From Minicystis rosea (GTDB taxonomy: Bacteria; Myxococcota_A; Polyangia; Polyangiales; Polyangiaceae): a DNA stretch of 64,000 nucleotides. The position numbers were made by a program, and so were the translations under genes. The notes beneath the pieces are model-generated. The model did no database searches. It saw nothing but the letters and a program-made list of their open reading frames with translations, and was not told the DNA's origin. This document shows, in pieces, positions 7,448 through 16,586 of this stretch; the stretch's first letter is position 1; each line of letters begins with the position of its first letter. The DNA lies in NCBI GenBank assembly GCA_001931535.1, contig CP016211.1:2756501-2820500 (forward strand), given 5' to 3'.

Positions 7448-9307
7448 TCAGACGGTGGCGAATGCTTCGTTCGAGATGTCCAGCGGCGACGTATCCTCGC
7501 GGCCGAGCTGGTCCGCGTTGAAGCGCACGCGCGGGAGCACGGTGCGCGCGAAGTACGCGGCCGCGTGCTTCTTCCCCTCGTAGAAGGCGCGCTCCTTGGC
7601 GCCCTCCTCGCCGGCGGGGAGCTTCTCGATCGCCTCGATCGCGATGACCGCGGCCTCGAGCAGGAGCCACGCGACCGTCGCCTCGCTCATCATCTCGAGG
7701 AACGTGTTGGCCGCGAGCGGCACCATCGCCATCTTGCCCATCTGGAACCAAGAGAGGAGCCGCATCGCCGTGCCCGCGAGCGCCTCCTGCGCGACGCCGA
7801 GCTCCTTCACGTGCGCACCGAGCACGGGGTGCTTGTCGTGCGCCGCCACGAACGTCGCGATGTCGCCGAGGAACGCCTGCAGGTTGGCGCCGCCACCCTG
7901 ACCGAGCTTGCGACCGACGAGGTCCATCGCCTGGATGTGGTTCGTGCCTTCGTAGACGCTGAAGATCTTGGCGTCGCGGCAGTACTGCTCGGCGGGGTAG
8001 TCCTTGGTGTAGCCGGCGCCGCCGTAGGTCTGGATCGCCGTCTCGCACACGCGGAAGGCTTGATCCGAGCCGTAGGCCTTCACGAGCGGCACGAGCAGAT
8101 CGACCTGACCCTGGTGGTACGCCGCCTTCTTGTCGTCCTTGCCGCGGAAGACCTTGGCCGCGTCCTCGTGACGGGCAAGCTTCACCGCGAGCGAGCGGAT
8201 GCCCTCCACGCGGGACTTCATGTCGAGGAGCATGCGGCGCACGTCGGGGTGCTCGATGATGCTCACGCGCGGCGCCGTGGGATCCTTCCACTGGCTGATG
8301 TGCGGGCCCTGCTTGCGATCCTTCGCGTACTCGAGCGCGTTGAGGTACGCGGTCGACGCCACCGCGATGCCCTGCACGCCGACGCCGATGCGCGCGCCGT
8401 TCATCATGCGGAACATCTGGGGCATGCCCTGGTTCTCGACGGTGCCCACGAGCTCGCCGACGCAGCCGTCGTTCTCACCGAAGTTGAGCACGCACGTGGA
8501 CGAGCCGTTGATGCCCATCTTGTGCTCGATGGAGCCGACGCTCACGTCGTTGGAGCCGCCGATCGAGCCGTCGTCGTTGATCTTCATCTTCGACACGATG
8601 AAGAGCGAGAGGCCCTTCGTGCCGGCGGGAGCCCCCTCGACGCGCGCGAGCACGAGGTGGATGATGTTCTCCGCCATGTCGTGATCGCCGCCGGAGATGA
8701 AGATCTTCGTCCCGCGGATGTCGTACTTGCCGTCGGCGCGCTTCTTCGCGGTGGTGCGCGCGGAGCCGACGTCGGACCCGGCCTGCGGCTCCGTGAGGCA
8801 CATGGTGCCACCCCACTTGCCGTGGTGCATGTTGTGGAGGTAGCGCTCGCGCTGCTCCGGCGTGCCGAAGATGGTGATGACCTCGGCCGCGCCGTGCGCG
8901 AGGCCCGGGTACATCATGAAGGCCACGTTGGCGCCCGACTGCAGCTCCTCGACGAGCACGTAGAGCGACGCCGGCGCGCCCTGCCCACCGTGATCGGTCG
9001 ACACCGACAGCGTCTTCCACCCGCCCTCGTAGAGCTTGTCCCACGCTTCCTTGAAGCCGGGAGGCGTGAACACGGCGCCGCCTTCGAGGCGACAGCCGAC
9101 GCGATCGCCGACCGGGTTGAGCGGCCCGAGGATGTCACAGCTGAACTTGTAGGCCTCGTCGAGGATCATGGTGACCTCGTCGGTCCCCCAATTCTCGAAC
9201 GGCGCCTGCCCCAGCACCTCGCCGAGCTTGAACTGCTCGAAAAGGAGGAAGCGCATCTCGCGAAGGTCGGCCTTGTACCGGTTCTGGGCGGCTTGGGTGG
9301 TGGACAC
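7448..9307 (-). CDS. Acyl-CoA dehydrogenase, long FadE5-like form
   Basis: The enzyme has 619 residues, longer than the 380-residue short/medium-chain type. The length fits the FadE5-like group, which has an N-terminal extension and an extra C-terminal domain. MCLTEPQAGSDVGSA is the flavin-contact segment. YGGAGYTKDYPAEQ and VYEGTNHIQAMDL surround the catalytic glutamate of this class. It should catalyse the first, FAD-dependent step of fatty-acid beta-oxidation. The GTG start at 9307 is supported by AGGAGG nearby. It stands alone, with inverted repeats upstream that may be a regulator site. Confidence 0.92.
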   Translation of the reverse strand: MSTTQAAQNRYKADLREMRFLLFEQFKLGEVLGQAPFENWGTDEVTMILDEAYKFSCDILGPLNPVGDRVGCRLEGGAVFTPPGFKEAWDKLYEGGWKTLSVSTDHGGQGAPASLYVLVEELQSGANVAFMMYPGLAHGAAEVITIFGTPEQRERYLHNMHHGKWGGTMCLTEPQAGSDVGSARTTAKKRADGKYDIRGTKIFISGGDHDMAENIIHLVLARVEGAPAGTKGLSLFIVSKMKINDDGSIGGSNDVSVGSIEHKMGINGSSTCVLNFGENDGCVGELVGTVENQGMPQMFRMMNGARIGVGVQGIAVASTAYLNALEYAKDRKQGPHISQWKDPTAPRVSIIEHPDVRRMLLDMKSRVEGIRSLAVKLARHEDAAKVFRGKDDKKAAYHQGQVDLLVPLVKAYGSDQAFRVCETAIQTYGGAGYTKDYPAEQYCRDAKIFSVYEGTNHIQAMDLVGRKLGQGGGANLQAFLGDIATFVAAHDKHPVLGAHVKELGVAQEALAGTAMRLLSWFQMGKMAMVPLAANTFLEMMSEATVAWLLLEAAVIAIEAIEKLPAGEEGAKERAFYEGKKHAAAYFARTVLPRVRFNADQLGREDTSPLDISNEAFATV

Positions 9308-9388
9308 GGGTGCCTCCTGCTGCGGGCGACGATGGCGGGCGCCGGAATCAGTCCAGAGCACCGCGCCGAGCGCCGTGTGGTGCGCTAC

Positions 9389-9401
9389 GTAGTGGCACTA
9401 C
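9389..9401 (-). promoter_or_regulatory. Candidate operator upstream of the acyl-CoA dehydrogenase gene
   Basis: GTAGTG and CACTAC form a perfect inverted repeat around one base, 82 bases upstream of the GTG start. A second small inverted repeat, CATGC-ATA-GCATG, lies about 12 bases further upstream. Beta-oxidation genes are often repressed by TetR or FadR type proteins that bind such dyads. The regulator is not in this window. Confidence 0.35.
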
Positions 9402-9665
9402 ACAGCCATTGGCATGCATAGCATGGTGGTGCGGCGCGTCAAGCCACGGAACGGGTATCTTCGGTGTTTGGGTTACAACGCCGACACACCCGTGTGGCCG
9501 AATCCTCTCGGTAGGTCCGCCGAGCGCGATGGCGAGGGCCCAATCGAAGCCAGCCGGCGATCGGCGGCCGCTCGCGATGCGATCGCTGCCGTCCTCATTC
9601 ACGCGGTCGATGACTTCGCCTTCCCTCATGCGTCCCAACGCGACGAACGCTGGGCCCGAAGCGGC

Positions 9666-9681
9666 GGGGACGCGAGTCCCC
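9666..9681 (-). terminator. Hairpin after the DUF362 gene
   Basis: GGGGAC (9666-9671) pairs with GTCCCC (9676-9681) around the tetraloop GCGA. It lies 10 bases beyond the stop of the DUF362 lipoprotein gene on the minus strand. No T-run is present. Confidence 0.5.
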
Positions 9682-9691
9682 ACCGTGTGAA

Positions 9692-11875
9692 TCAGGGAGC
9701 GTCGAGCACCAAGGTGCCGAAGGCCTCGGGGACGTGGAAGTTCGGCTTCGCGGTGCGCGGAGGGCTCCACGCGAGGTAACTGCGATCGCCTTGGCCTTCG
9801 ATGCGATAGAGGCCGAGCGGCAAGCGGGCGCCGGCGCGGAGGGCCGAGGTGATCTCGGGCGCGGTGAGGAGCGCTTCGATGATGGCCGTTCGGCCCGCGG
9901 GATCACGCGTGGTGGCGATGGTGGCGCCGCTCGACCACGCAGTGCTCTGCTTGCCGTGCTCGCGATCGACGTCGATGTCGAAGTAGTGGCCGAGGGGGCC
10001 GATCTCGACCTCGTAGTAATGCTTCGGGTGCGCGGGATCGGGCGTGAGGAAGAGCTCGACGCAGTCTTCTTCGTAGAGCTTCTTGCGCTCGACCGCGACG
10101 GGGAACGAAGCGTCGGTGTGGAAGCCGGCGGCCGCGATTTCGAAGAGCACGTGCAGGCCGTTCGCGCTCCACAGAAAGCGGGCCTTGGTGGTGATGCGCG
10201 TGGGCTTGCCCGCGTAGTCGGTGCTGAAGGCTACGGGGCGAGCGCGGGCCCAGGCCGCATCATCGGCGCGGCCGTCGATGGTGAGCGCCTCCGCGCCGAG
10301 CGCGGCTGCGTGAGCCTCGGGCTTGCCATCTGCGGAAGGTGCTGCGGGCGGCGGTGCAGCTTGGGTCGAGGGTGATGCGGATGCTGGCGCGGCCGAGGGC
10401 GATGCGGTTGCCGCAGGCGCGCTCGGCGCGACGGTGGGTGCAGGCGCCGCGGGCGCTGCCGAAGGGAAGACGTACGGCGCGGGAGGCGGTGAGCCAGGCG
10501 GATCCCAGTCGATCGAGAACGGGGCCATGGCCTTGAAGTGTGTGGGGCGCGGCGAAGCGAGGAGCGCGGCGCCGTCCCCCGTGAGCGCCGGCGACTTGAG
10601 GTCGAGCTTGTAGCGCTTGCCGGCGATCTCGATGAGCGGCGAGCTCGCGTGTCCACCGAGCTCGCGGGCCAGCGTCGGATGGTTCCACAAGCCGAGGAAC
10701 GCGGCGCCGACGCGATCGACGAGCACGGGGTTCGTCCCGCCGATGGCCACCTTCTCGGCGCTCGGTCGAAGTTGTTGGAAACCGTCGCCGCCCATGGCGG
10801 GCGCGCCGTCGGCGAGGACGGCGTCGGGGGTCGAGATCTCGAGCACGTCGACCATGCGCTCCGCGAAGGCCTTGAGCGTGGCCACATAGAGCGCGCGGTT
10901 CTCCTCCGGCGTGACGGTTCCGCCGTCCTCGTCCTTGCCTTTGCGCAGATCGAGGTAGCGGTTGAGCTCCTTGTGCATCCGCCACTTCTGTTTGTAGGCG
11001 GGTGATTTGTCGGAGAGCATCACCGTGCCCTGCATGCCCTTGATCGCCAAGGAGACCACCGAATAGCGGTGCGCCTTGATCTTGGGGAGCGAGAGGAAGA
11101 GGCCGTGATCGAGGTGCTCCGCGAGCACCTTCGGGAGCAGGAGGGTCGGGACGCGCGTCGATCCGATGCCGTTGATGGCGAGTGGTTTGCCCGGCTGATC
11201 GCCTTCGACGTCGAAGACACCGTCGTCATCCATGGCCATGAGCCGGACGCCTTCTTCGCGGGCCATGACGTCGTAGCCGGTGATGCGGGTGACGTCTTCC
11301 CAGTGCTTGTGCGAGATGCCGCAGCCTTCGGCGATGGTGATCTTCTTGTGGCCGCGCGCCTTGAGGCACTGCACGACGCCGCGAGAGAAGTCGACGTCGG
11401 TGGAGCGACCGTGCACGCCGTCATCGCCGTGATGCTTCTCGGGATCCTTGATGCTGTCGAAGCCGCAGAGGTTCGGCTTGAGGAGCACCGGCGTCTCCGG
11501 TGAGCGCTTCGGGACCACGCTCTCGCAGAGGCGGCGGCCGAGATCGAGGGCGGTCTCGCCGCGCAGGACGGTGACCGGGGATGTATCGGTGGTGAGGCGT
11601 TCGAGGTGGCGCTTGCGCAGGGCCGCGCCGTCGACGCTGCCGGACGCGAGCACCGACGGGCCGGGATCGGGCGGCGGAGAGGCGTGCGTGACCGTGTCGG
11701 CAGAGGCCGATGCCGTTGCCGATGCGCTCGGCGGCGGTGCGGCGCTCGCCGAGGAGGTGACCGTCGGTGCGACGGGTGCGGGCTCGGCCGACGCAGCCGG
11801 GGGCGCAGGCGGATCTTGGGTCGAGCAGGCGGTGAGCGCGATCGCGACGGCAGCGCAGGCGAGGGGCCTCGACAT
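9692..11875 (-). CDS. DUF362 lipoprotein with C-terminal CBM9-like domain
   Basis: The protein has 727 residues. A signal peptide ends in LTAC with Cys17 as the probable lipidation site. A Ser/Ala/Pro linker precedes a DUF362 domain (about residues 115-470), recognisable from VLLKPNLCGF, AEGCGISHKHWEDV and LPKIKAHRYSVVSLAIKGM. A second Ala/Pro linker leads to a C-terminal beta-sandwich (about 560-727) resembling carbohydrate-binding family 9-like domains (ALTIDGRADDAAWARA, EDCVELFLTP, YYEVEIGP). DUF362 function is unknown. The combination suggests a surface or periplasmic protein that binds a glycan or small molecule. It is divergent from the acetyltransferase gene. Confidence 0.8.
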   Translation of the reverse strand: MSRPLACAAVAIALTACSTQDPPAPPAASAEPAPVAPTVTSSASAAPPPSASATASASADTVTHASPPPDPGPSVLASGSVDGAALRKRHLERLTTDTSPVTVLRGETALDLGRRLCESVVPKRSPETPVLLKPNLCGFDSIKDPEKHHGDDGVHGRSTDVDFSRGVVQCLKARGHKKITIAEGCGISHKHWEDVTRITGYDVMAREEGVRLMAMDDDGVFDVEGDQPGKPLAINGIGSTRVPTLLLPKVLAEHLDHGLFLSLPKIKAHRYSVVSLAIKGMQGTVMLSDKSPAYKQKWRMHKELNRYLDLRKGKDEDGGTVTPEENRALYVATLKAFAERMVDVLEISTPDAVLADGAPAMGGDGFQQLRPSAEKVAIGGTNPVLVDRVGAAFLGLWNHPTLARELGGHASSPLIEIAGKRYKLDLKSPALTGDGAALLASPRPTHFKAMAPFSIDWDPPGSPPPAPYVFPSAAPAAPAPTVAPSAPAATASPSAAPASASPSTQAAPPPAAPSADGKPEAHAAALGAEALTIDGRADDAAWARARPVAFSTDYAGKPTRITTKARFLWSANGLHVLFEIAAAGFHTDASFPVAVERKKLYEEDCVELFLTPDPAHPKHYYEVEIGPLGHYFDIDVDREHGKQSTAWSSGATIATTRDPAGRTAIIEALLTAPEITSALRAGARLPLGLYRIEGQGDRSYLAWSPPRTAKPNFHVPEAFGTLVLDAP

Positions 11876-11939
11876 GGCGGCAGCATAGCCGAGGCGTCGC
11901 GCGGGCGGATGGCGGGCGCGGATGGTAGCGTCGGCGCGC

Positions 11940-12887
11940 ATGATCGACGACGAACGCGGCGCGATCCTCGAAGCGCATCGGGCGCTGATCGACGCGGGCG
12001 CCCTCGAGCCGCTCGCACACGACGGCGAAGAGACGCGCCGGTGGCTCGACTGCGAGCTCGCATCGCTCGTGGAGAACCGCTTCTTCGTCGCCCTCGATCC
12101 CCGCGCGCTCACGCCCGAGGATCGCGAGCGCTGGGAGCCGCGCGCGACGAGCGACGAACCGCTCTCGAGCCCACACGGGCACGATTGGTACAGGCTCCCT
12201 TATTGGATCCGCGACGGCGGGGAGCGCGCCGGGATCATGGCGCTCGCCACCGCGTATCTGAGCGGCGCGATGGTGACCGTGTCGAGCCTGTACACGTTCC
12301 CGTCTCATCGGAGGCGCGGTATCGCGGGGCGGATCGTGCGGCGCGCGCAGGCGGCCGTGAAGGCGTGCGGCGCCGCGGGGCTGCGCGTGCCCACGCATTG
12401 GACCTGGCAGCCGGCGGTGCGGTTCTATCAGGGGCTCGGCATGTGGGTACGCGATTGGAAGCATGCGCTCGTGTTCCACATGCGCGAGGACGGTGGGCCG
12501 TACGTCGACATCGGTGAGCACGAGGCGCGCTTCGGTGTGGTGCGCGCGGGGCACGTCACGCCGTTGATCACGGCGACGCGCGACGGCGATCAGCTGGGCT
12601 GGTCCGAGCTCGACGCGCTCGAGGCGCTCGCGGACGACGATGCGGAAGATCCCTTGTACTTCGATGCCATCCAGACGTTCGCGGTCGCGCTGGCGATGCG
12701 GGGATGGCCGCTCATCCGCTCGGATGCGGCTTGGGCTCGTCGCAAGGAAGCCGCGAACGGGGGCGATCCAGAAGGGCTCGCGTACAAGATCGAGTCGTGG
12801 GAAGCGTGGGAGAGACAGAGCGGGCACGACGTGCGGACACCGCGCATTCCGGGGCTCGCGTACCGCGCGGTGGATGCGATCGATTAG
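11940..12887 (+). CDS. GNAT family N-acetyltransferase
   Basis: The protein has 315 residues. The acetyl-CoA binding signature is seen as RRRGIAGRIVRRAQ about a third of the way in, followed by TWQPAVRFYQGLGMWVRDWK, the usual end of the fold. The N-terminal 90 residues and the C-terminal 120 residues are extra to the minimal domain. The start is either the ATG at 11940, used here, or the in-frame ATG at 11922. The acceptor is unknown. Its stop overlaps the stop of the opposing esterase gene by three bases, so the two mRNAs are antisense at their ends. Confidence 0.8.
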   Translation: MIDDERGAILEAHRALIDAGALEPLAHDGEETRRWLDCELASLVENRFFVALDPRALTPEDRERWEPRATSDEPLSSPHGHDWYRLPYWIRDGGERAGIMALATAYLSGAMVTVSSLYTFPSHRRRGIAGRIVRRAQAAVKACGAAGLRVPTHWTWQPAVRFYQGLGMWVRDWKHALVFHMREDGGPYVDIGEHEARFGVVRAGHVTPLITATRDGDQLGWSELDALEALADDDAEDPLYFDAIQTFAVALAMRGWPLIRSDAAWARRKEAANGGDPEGLAYKIESWEAWERQSGHDVRTPRIPGLAYRAVDAID

Positions 12888-13663
12888 CGTGAGGCTTTGC
12901 GGGGCTTCTTCTGCGACTCGGGCAGGAAGAGGAACTCGAGCGCGCCGGGGGCGCGCCGGCGCCAGTGCTTCTCGCTGTGCGTGCCGCGCTTGGCTTCGAC
13001 GAAGCGCAGCGAGCCGTCGTCCCAACCGCGGGCGCGCAGCTCGGCGGCGAGGCGGCGCGCGGACTCGAGCATGCGTCCGCCGGCTTCGAGCGCGCCGGCG
13101 TCGAGGTAGATGCGCGAGGTCCACGGCTTCGACTTCGTGGTGATGTGCGCGAAGATGTGGCCGCGCCCGACCCAGAGCGACGGCGACATGCTGAGCACCA
13201 AGCCGAACCGCTCGGGGTTGCGAAAGTGGGCGTAGAGGGCGCCGAGGCCACCCATCGACGAGCCGCCGATGCCGACCTGCGCCGGGTCTTCGGCGACGCG
13301 AAAGTCCTCGCGGATGCGGGGCATGAGCGAGCCGATCATCCAATCGACGAGCGCGTCGGTGCCGCCGCCGCCGCGCTCACCCGGCCAAGGCGTGAGCTCG
13401 TCCACGCGGGCCTCGCCGCCGTGATCGATGCCGACGATGACCGGCGCGCGGCCGTACCGTTTCCAGATCGAGCGCGCGGTGCGGTGCAAGTACCAGCCGC
13501 CGGAGTACGAGGGCTCGTCGTCGTAGATGTTCTGCCCGTCGAACATGTAGAGCACGGGCGAGGGGGCGGAGCCTTGGCGCGGGGGCACGAAGACGCGCAC
13601 GCGGCGCGCCTTGAGCCCGGGCACGTCGAAGGGGCCGAGGTGGTTGATGACGTAGTCGGTCAT
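12884..13663 (-). CDS. Alpha/beta hydrolase, enterochelin-esterase-like
   Basis: The product has 259 residues with no signal peptide. The nucleophile elbow GGSSMGG gives Ser136, in the order seen in esterase D/IroE-type enzymes. YMFDGQNIYDD near residue 40 and the conserved GIDHGG near residue 80 also fit. A late histidine in KRGTHSEKHWRRR would complete the triad. Members hydrolyse ferric siderophores or other esters. No iron-uptake genes are adjacent, so the substrate is open. The gene is divergent from the ATP-grasp gene. Confidence 0.82.
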   Translation of the reverse strand: MTDYVINHLGPFDVPGLKARRVRVFVPPRQGSAPSPVLYMFDGQNIYDDEPSYSGGWYLHRTARSIWKRYGRAPVIVGIDHGGEARVDELTPWPGERGGGGTDALVDWMIGSLMPRIREDFRVAEDPAQVGIGGSSMGGLGALYAHFRNPERFGLVLSMSPSLWVGRGHIFAHITTKSKPWTSRIYLDAGALEAGGRMLESARRLAAELRARGWDDGSLRFVEAKRGTHSEKHWRRRAPGALEFLFLPESQKKPRKASR

Positions 13664-13803
13664 GAGGCAAAGGCGTCGCTTCGGGCCGTCGCGAGCGGGC
13701 GAACTGTAGCGGCGCGCAGTGAGAAATCCCGCCCGATTTTGCCGCGTCCGGCGAAGACCCGCGCACGCCTTCGGTTTTGGGCTAGGCTCGCCGCCCCCTC
13801 ACC

Positions 13804-15039
13804 ATGACAGATCATCGCCCGTCCCTCATCCCGGCCAAGGGCCGCACCATTCTCTGCGTCGCCAGCTACTTCAAGGGCAACGCCTTCCTCGAGCAATGCA
13901 AGCGCGAGGGTTGTCACGTCATCCTCCTCACGCTGGAGCCGCTCCTCAGCAAGCCGTGGGCGCGCGAGTTCTGCGACGAGGTCTTCGCCGTCCACTCCAT
14001 GACCGATCTGCGCGCGGTGGTGAACGCCGTGAGCTACTTGGCGCGCACGCGTGACATCGCGCGCATCGTCCCGCTCGACGACTACGACGTCGAGATCGCG
14101 GCCCACCTACGCGAGCACCTCCGCATCCCAGGCATGGGCGAGACGACGGCGCGTTACTTCCGCGACAAGCTCGCCATGCGCGCCCGCGCGAAGGATCGCG
14201 GCATCGACATCCCCGAGTTCGTCCACGTCTTGAACCACGCCAAGATCCACCGCTTCCTCGAGAGCGTGCCGGGCCCGTGGCTGCTCAAGCCGCGCAGCGA
14301 GGCGTCGAGCGTCGGCATCAAGAAGTTCGAGCGCGCCGACGACGTGTGGAAGGCCATCGAAGAGCTCGGCGATCAGCAGTCGAGCTACCTCGTGGAGCGG
14401 ATGATCCCGGGCGACGTCCTCCACGTCGACTCCATCGTCTCCGAGCGGCAGGTCGTGTTCGCCGAGGTGCACCAGTATCGCAAGCCGCTCTTCGAGCTGA
14501 TGCATCAGGGCGGCGGCATCTTCTGTACGCGCACCGTTCCGCGCGGCAGCGAGCTGGAGCGCGATGTCCTCGCGGCGCACGCCAAGGTCGTCGAGCACCT
14601 GAACCTCGTGCGCGGCGTCACGCACACCGAGTTCATCCGCGGCCGCGACGACGGGAAGATCTACTTCCTCGAGACGGCGGCGCGCGTCGGCGGCGCGCAC
14701 ATCGCCGATCTCGTCGAGGCCTCGACGGGGCTGAACCCGTGGCGCGAGTGGGCCAAGATCGAGATCTCGCAAGGCGAAGAGCCGTACGAGGTGCCCGAGC
14801 ACCGGAAGGACTACGCCGGGCTCGTGCTCTCGCTGGCGCGCCAGGAGAAGCCGGACACGTCGGCGTACGACGATCCGGAGATCGTGTGGCGCCTCGACGG
14901 ACACCCCGCCCATCACGTCGGGCTCATCGTGCGCGCGAGCACCTACGAGCGCGTCGAAGAGCTCCTCAGCAGCTACGAGCCGCGCATGGCGCGCGACTTC
15001 ATGGCCGTCCTGCCGGCGCCGACGTCGGCGACGAGCTGA
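13804..15039 (+). CDS. ATP-grasp domain enzyme
   Basis: The protein has 411 residues and opens with a Rossmann-like segment (RTILCVASYFKGNAF). The ATP-grasp core spans about 110-330: WLLKPRSEASSVGIKKF is the nucleotide lysine loop, YLVERMIPGDVLHVDSI the hinge, and HTEFIRGRDDGKIYFLETA the metal-binding segment. Such enzymes join a carboxylate to an amine or thiol using ATP. The closest recognisable relatives are carbamoyl-phosphate-synthase-like and amino-acid ligases. The gene ends nine bases before the signal-peptide protein at 15049, so the two may share a transcript. The substrate is unknown. Confidence 0.85.
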   Translation: MTDHRPSLIPAKGRTILCVASYFKGNAFLEQCKREGCHVILLTLEPLLSKPWAREFCDEVFAVHSMTDLRAVVNAVSYLARTRDIARIVPLDDYDVEIAAHLREHLRIPGMGETTARYFRDKLAMRARAKDRGIDIPEFVHVLNHAKIHRFLESVPGPWLLKPRSEASSVGIKKFERADDVWKAIEELGDQQSSYLVERMIPGDVLHVDSIVSERQVVFAEVHQYRKPLFELMHQGGGIFCTRTVPRGSELERDVLAAHAKVVEHLNLVRGVTHTEFIRGRDDGKIYFLETAARVGGAHIADLVEASTGLNPWREWAKIEISQGEEPYEVPEHRKDYAGLVLSLARQEKPDTSAYDDPEIVWRLDGHPAHHVGLIVRASTYERVEELLSSYEPRMARDFMAVLPAPTSATS

Positions 15040-15048
15040 CCCATCGGC

Positions 15049-15984
15049 GTGCACCGCGCGGCGCGTACGGCGATGCTCGTCGTCGTCATGGGAGCTCTCG
15101 CAACGCGTGAGGCGGCGGCGGCGCCGCAAACCCACACGGTCGTCGAGGCCGTACGCGTCGAGCCCAATGCATGTTTCGACGCGGCGTCGCTCGCGCCCGT
15201 CCTCGCGCGCTGGCTCAAGCGCGACGCCGTCGATCGTCGCGTCGTGCTCGAGATCACCGGCGAGCCCGACAGCGCCGAGGGCCTGATGGTCCGGGTGCGG
15301 CGCGACGGCGAGATCGTCGGCGAGCGTCAGTTCCCGGGCCTCGCCGCGCCGTGTGACGAGGTGCGTGCGGCGGTGGGCCTGGCGGGCGCCCTCGCCATCG
15401 ACGCCACCGTCCTTGAGACCCTCGGCGTCACGCCGCCGCCGCCCTCGCCGCCGGTGGCACCGCGATGGCCTGCGTACGCCGGCTCGGTCGACGCCGTCGT
15501 GCTCTTCGGGTTGCTGCCCGCACCCACCGCGGCGTTCGCGCCGACGTTCGGCGTGCGCTTCGCGCCGCCCATCGAGCTCCGCTTTTCCGGCCTGATTTCC
15601 GCGGCAAGCACGCTCTCCCTGGACGCCCGCTCGGTCGACGTCAGCCTCCTGGCGGGCCGCGTCGACACCTGCGCCGCGATCGCGTGGAGATTCGGTCGCG
15701 CCCGCGCGTGCCTCGGGCTCGCGGCGGGCAGGCTCCACGCGACGCCTGCCGGGACGAACGCCGCTGCCCCGTCGTCCGCGCCGTGGGGAGCGGCGCTCGC
15801 CCGCACCGACGCGCGCTTGTCGTTGCACCCGTGGTTCGGCTTCGTCCTCGGCGCCGACGCGATCGTCCCTTTCACGCGCCCCCGCTTCGAGGTGGTGACG
15901 TCCGCGGGGGCCACTGTCACCGCGAGCAACCTACCCGTCATCGGAGCGGCCGTGACCTTCGGCCCGGAGCTCACATTTCACTGA
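15049..15984 (+). CDS. Secreted or outer-membrane protein of unknown function
   Basis: The protein has 311 residues, starting at a GTG, with a later ATG at 15073 also possible. A signal peptide ends near TREAAAA. The N-terminal half has a small alpha/beta pattern with one cysteine pair (FDAASLAP to APCDEV). After a proline linker, alternating hydrophobic and polar strands (AFAPTFGVRFAPPIELRFSGL onward) look like a small outer-membrane barrel. The gene sits directly before an ECF sigma factor, 11 bases upstream. That order is common in myxobacterial sigma loci with surface proteins as partners. The family is unrecognised. Confidence 0.7.
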   Translation: MHRAARTAMLVVVMGALATREAAAAPQTHTVVEAVRVEPNACFDAASLAPVLARWLKRDAVDRRVVLEITGEPDSAEGLMVRVRRDGEIVGERQFPGLAAPCDEVRAAVGLAGALAIDATVLETLGVTPPPPSPPVAPRWPAYAGSVDAVVLFGLLPAPTAAFAPTFGVRFAPPIELRFSGLISAASTLSLDARSVDVSLLAGRVDTCAAIAWRFGRARACLGLAAGRLHATPAGTNAAAPSSAPWGAALARTDARLSLHPWFGFVLGADAIVPFTRPRFEVVTSAGATVTASNLPVIGAAVTFGPELTFH

Positions 15985-15995
15985 AGGGCCTCGCG

Positions 15996-16586
15996 GTGTC
16001 CGGCCATGAAGCGGGCGTGGATCCCCCGAGCAGCGCGCGCGCCACGCCCATCGGAGGAGGGGCGCTCTTCCGAGCGCACGCCGCCTTCGTCGCGTGCTTC
16101 TTGGTGAGGCTCGGGGTGAAGCGCCCGGAGCTCGACGACGCCGTCCAGGAGGTGTTCTTGATCGCCCACCGGCGCGGCGGGTTCGTCGAAGGAGACGCGC
16201 AGCCGACGACGTGGCTCGCGGAGATCGCACTGCGCGTCGCGTCCGACATGCGCCGCAGCCGTCGGCGTCGCGCCAGCGCGTTCGCCGCGGTGCCCCCGCC
16301 CGAAAACGGAGGCGCGACCCCGTTCGAAGTGGTCGCTGCGACGGAGTCGCTCGCGCGCGTGCAGCAGGCGCTCGACACGCTGAGCCTCGAGCACCGCGCG
16401 GTCTTCATCCTGTACGAGATTGAGGGCGCCTCGTGCGAGAGCATCGCGGCCGGGATGCGGATCCCAATCGGCACGGTGTACTCGCGGCTCCACGCCGCGC
16501 GCCGCGGCTTCCAGGCAGCGTACGCCCGCCTCGACGACTCGAGCCCAGGGCTGATCCATCCGGGCGCGAAGAAGGAGACCGCATGA
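15996..16586 (+). CDS. ECF-type RNA polymerase sigma factor
   Basis: The product has 196 residues, normal for this class. Region 2 is seen in ELDDAVQEVFLIAHRRGG with the WLAEIALRVASDMRR segment. Region 4 is the helix-turn-helix LSLEHRAVFILYEIEGASCESIAAGMRIPIGTVYSRLHAAR. The GTG at 15996 has GAAGGG seven bases upstream. The stop overlaps the next start as ATGA. The next gene has a transmembrane segment and would be the natural membrane partner, but it carries a frameshift. The sigma factor probably controls this locus. Confidence 0.92.
   Translation: MSGHEAGVDPPSSARATPIGGGALFRAHAAFVACFLVRLGVKRPELDDAVQEVFLIAHRRGGFVEGDAQPTTWLAEIALRVASDMRRSRRRRASAFAAVPPPENGGATPFEVVAATESLARVQQALDTLSLEHRAVFILYEIEGASCESIAAGMRIPIGTVYSRLHAARRGFQAAYARLDDSSPGLIHPGAKKETA

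Larger units (their letters stand above)
9308..9691. other. 384-base intergenic region
   Basis: The right side of the dehydrogenase promoter and the end of the DUF362 gene lie here. Apart from the dyads near 9.39 kb and the hairpin at 9666-9681, I see nothing that supports a gene. Confidence 0.5.

Noticed and set aside
9414..9779. 121-residue plus-strand gene in the dehydrogenase-DUF362 gap
   Set aside because: No ribosome site and no conserved pattern, and it runs antisense into the DUF362 gene.
11421..13343. Long minus-strand open frame
   Set aside because: It lies across the GNAT, esterase and DUF362 genes in another frame and is Arg/His-rich, as expected of a GC-rich shadow frame.
14107..15828. 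573-residue minus-strand open frame
   Set aside because: It is antisense to the ATP-grasp gene and the following secreted protein, with low-complexity translation.
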